Part shown: positions 61,639-64,000 of the stretch, one piece after another
How the letters are laid out: each line of letters opens with the position of its first letter
Position numbering within the stretch: the stretch's first letter is position 1
Assembly (NCBI GenBank): GCA_003342895.1
Contig: PTFA01000081.1
Coordinates: 1,395,397 to 1,459,396, forward strand
Source: Casuarius casuarius
Lineage: Eukaryota > Chordata > Aves > Casuariiformes > Casuariidae
DNA length: 64,000 bases
Direction: 5' to 3'
Position numbers and translations under genes: made by a program
The notes under the pieces: generated by a model
What the model was told of the DNA's origin: nothing
Databases searched by the model: none
What the model saw: the letters and a program-made list of their open reading frames with translations, nothing else

Positions 61639-64000
61639 GTATTTGACTCTTTTTCACCTGTTATCTATAAGAAACCAATGTTATTCATGTTTTTTTCCTA
61701 GAAGTGGGACTTTTACTGTGTGCTCAGTTACAGTTAACAGAATTAGAATTTTGAATTTAAAGAGATATTGGAAGAAAGAATACTTCTTAAACAGAAATAA
61801 ATCACATTTTAAATAGAAAAATGTTAGCTTTTATGACTTTTAAAACTATTGTATTAAAAGACTCCTCAAAATACAATTTGAATATTCTCTATATGATGCT
61901 TTTCCAAGAGAGATCTTATCTTTTCCTAATTTCATTTCTAATTTTGGTTTTAAGATTCTGGTGGTGGGGAACCTGTAATAGAGTACTTGCAAATCATTTG
62001 GTTATTTTGAATGTATGTCAATATTTTCATGTGTAGGAAGCAGCTGGAACTTTTTTTGCTTTGGAGAACTTGCAGAAAAGTAGTGCTTACTGAAAGTCCA
62101 TAGGTGTCCCATCATAGTTCTAATGTTTGTAGTTGGGATTGTAATGGTCATATAATGCCGAATTGTCTTGACTGTACTCTTCTGTTGAGTAAGTTTAGCT
62201 GTAAGCACTTTAAGTGTGTATTCAGTCCAGTGAGGAAATCTGTCTTACATAATCATATTTTCTGTGCATGCACATGTGTCTGTCTGGTTTTCCTCTCCTC
62301 CATGTTGATGCCTCCAGTAACTTTTGCATTTGGCCAATTCATCTAAATTTGACTGTAGTTTGTAAAAATTGAAAAAATATATTTTTTGGAAAGTTTCATG
62401 AACTTTTTGAAACTAGGTAGACTCTAGTGATGCTCTCAATGTGGAGAAATGAATCCCAAACAGGTTAGAGGTATCCACAGGAAATCAAGCTTTGCTAGAT
62501 TTACTGCTTACCGAGATTTTTAAATTTTTAACAGGGATGTTTCTCAGATCATTTTTCCACTGTTATACAGTTTGAATGGCTTGATTACCTCTGCCTTAGC
62601 TATCCAGCTGATATCTTAAAGGGCTGTTGTAGCCAGTCTGTTTCATGTACCCTTGGGTAGGGTGTTCTGTGCCTAATGATCCTTGGAAGAATACAGTCTT
62701 CATACGTTGTTTAGTGTGCTAGTCTGATCCTCTCATCCATTCTGGTGTCAGTGTGTGTTTCTGTCCACAAGCAGAGTTAGGTCTTTAATTCTTCAAAGCA
62801 CTCTATAAATTGATTGTGAACCTTAATCTCTTTTCTGTATGGTGTCTTACTCAGAAACTGATCCTAATTGATGACTTTAAGTGTTATTCCAGTACAGATT
62901 ATTAAATTGTGAAATGCAAATCTTTTCTAAAATTGACACTTGAATTCTTACTGACTTTGAGCTGAGCTGGTGAATCCAGTTTTAGAGGTATTTTAGCACA
63001 TTGAGCACCTTGCTGGTAAGTAAGTAATGTGTTGGTTTTAGACTGAATTAGGTGGTTTATTTCTCTCAAATTTCAAGCCTTCAGTTGATCAGATTCTTGA
63101 TGATTCTGAGTTTCTCTCAAGAGCTAAGATTTCAGTCAAACTTGAAAATTACAGTAGCATTGATTCTTCTTCAGATACTATTATTTCTCAGTCATAGGAT
63201 TCACAGGTGCAGCTTGGATCAAATCTTTATTTATAGTAGTCTCTGTGTGTGCTTGCGAGCTATCTTAATTTTCTGTGCATTGCTGCACAGAAACTCATGG
63301 CACTTCAGATTGCAGAAGCAGATACCTGGAATCACACTAAATAGGGATATTTTTCTCTAAGAAAAGCATGGTGTCTTGAATTTAATGATGTTTATGCCAC
63401 TGTAATTTTAGCTTTAAGGTTTCTCTAATACTGACAGGTATTTGTCTGATCTGTTGGACAGCAAGCCAGGCTTGCTTGACCTGCCTTTCCTTTATCAGGA
63501 TTATTGTTTGTGCTTTCTGTAGCTTTCTCTTATCCATTCTATTTGTTGGAATTCATGTGTAGAGCTCTGAGATATGAGCAATTATCCAACTTTCTTAGCA
63601 CTATAAAAAATCTTCTGAAAATCTGTCTGTGAAGCTTTGTGGGACAACTTGACTTTCTGTAATGGCCCTAAGCACAGATGTTATTGTAGTTGCTGTCACA
63701 TGCTGCTTTGCTGGAAAAGCATTTTTTTTCAAGTCAATATATTTCAGTAGTGGGAATAAAATGAGGCTTGGAAGCTTTTCACAGTTCTGGTACCAGGGTT
63801 TGTGTGTTTTTAAAAGTCATGCAAAGAGATTCTGGAAGTTTTTGGGTTTATATGTTCACCAGGAGAAGGAGGCTGTTGAGGAAGTGTTCATAATAGATTT
63901 GGAGAGTATGTTAAAATGAAAGATTGTTCCCCTGTAAGAGGAAGACTGTATCTTCATGGTTTCCATTTACTTTCTTCTTCAAAGTTCTAATGGAATTTTG
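61639..64000 (+). other. NRDC: Nardilysin intron 14 (partial)
   Basis: After exon 14 (ending FSFQDQ) I searched for the next expected block (a TDPVEYVENM-like segment) and did not find it, so the intron exceeds 2.3 kb and runs off the window. Open frames here are unsupported. Confidence 0.7.

Noticed and set aside
1..64000. tRNA, rRNA, known microRNA, endogenous retrovirus, CRISPR or mobile-island content
   Set aside because: I looked for TTCGA-type tRNA arms, the mammalian NRDC-intron microRNA mir-761, LTR or polymerase-like frames and regular spaced repeats and saw none. Reading by eye would miss diverged copies.

Overview
The window is a piece of a vertebrate nuclear chromosome, most likely from a bird. 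It carries spliced genes with GT-AG introns and CpG-island promoters. The interspersed repeats I can recognise are CR1-type LINE 3' ends, which are typical of birds and other sauropsids. I see no bacterial, organellar, viral or CRISPR content. Five protein-coding genes can be read exon by exon. The order SLC1A7 - CPT2 - CZIB - MAGOH matches the human 1p32.3 block. The species cannot be fixed from sequence alone.

Layout. (1) 1-20,598, minus strand: the 5' part of SLC1A7 (EAAT5 glutamate transporter), exons 1-3, with a 16.9-kb second intron; the gene runs off the left edge. (2) About 20.4-22.4 kb: two CpG-rich promoter regions lie head to head, for SLC1A7 (minus) and CPT2 (plus). A 114-base run of N falls on the start of CPT2. 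(3) 22,053-28,337, plus: CPT2 in five exons, complete except for its N-terminal codons. (4) 30,998-40,248, minus: CZIB (C1orf123), eight exons, complete at 160 aa, tail to tail with CPT2. (5) 40.25-42.1 kb: intergenic, with a CpG island, two YY1-type motifs and a possible unannotated spliced transcript. (6) 42,271-44,035, minus: MAGOH, five exons, complete at 146 aa. (7) 44,646-61,638, plus: the first 14 exons of a nardilysin gene (zinc peptidase M16 family), divergent from MAGOH across a 610-bp GC-rich promoter. Later exons lie beyond the right edge.

The genes do not form a pathway. CPT2 completes long-chain acyl-carnitine import into mitochondria. SLC1A7 is a retinal-type glutamate transporter/chloride channel. 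CZIB is a small CXXC zinc protein. MAGOH is an exon-junction-complex core subunit. Nardilysin is a dibasic-selective metallopeptidase.

The points most worth checking are the nardilysin gene beside MAGOH (in human I expect LRP8 there and NRDC about 1.4 Mb away), the possible divergent transcript from the CZIB promoter, the gap over the CPT2 start, and several structural DNA features inside introns. I found no clearly novel biological system.
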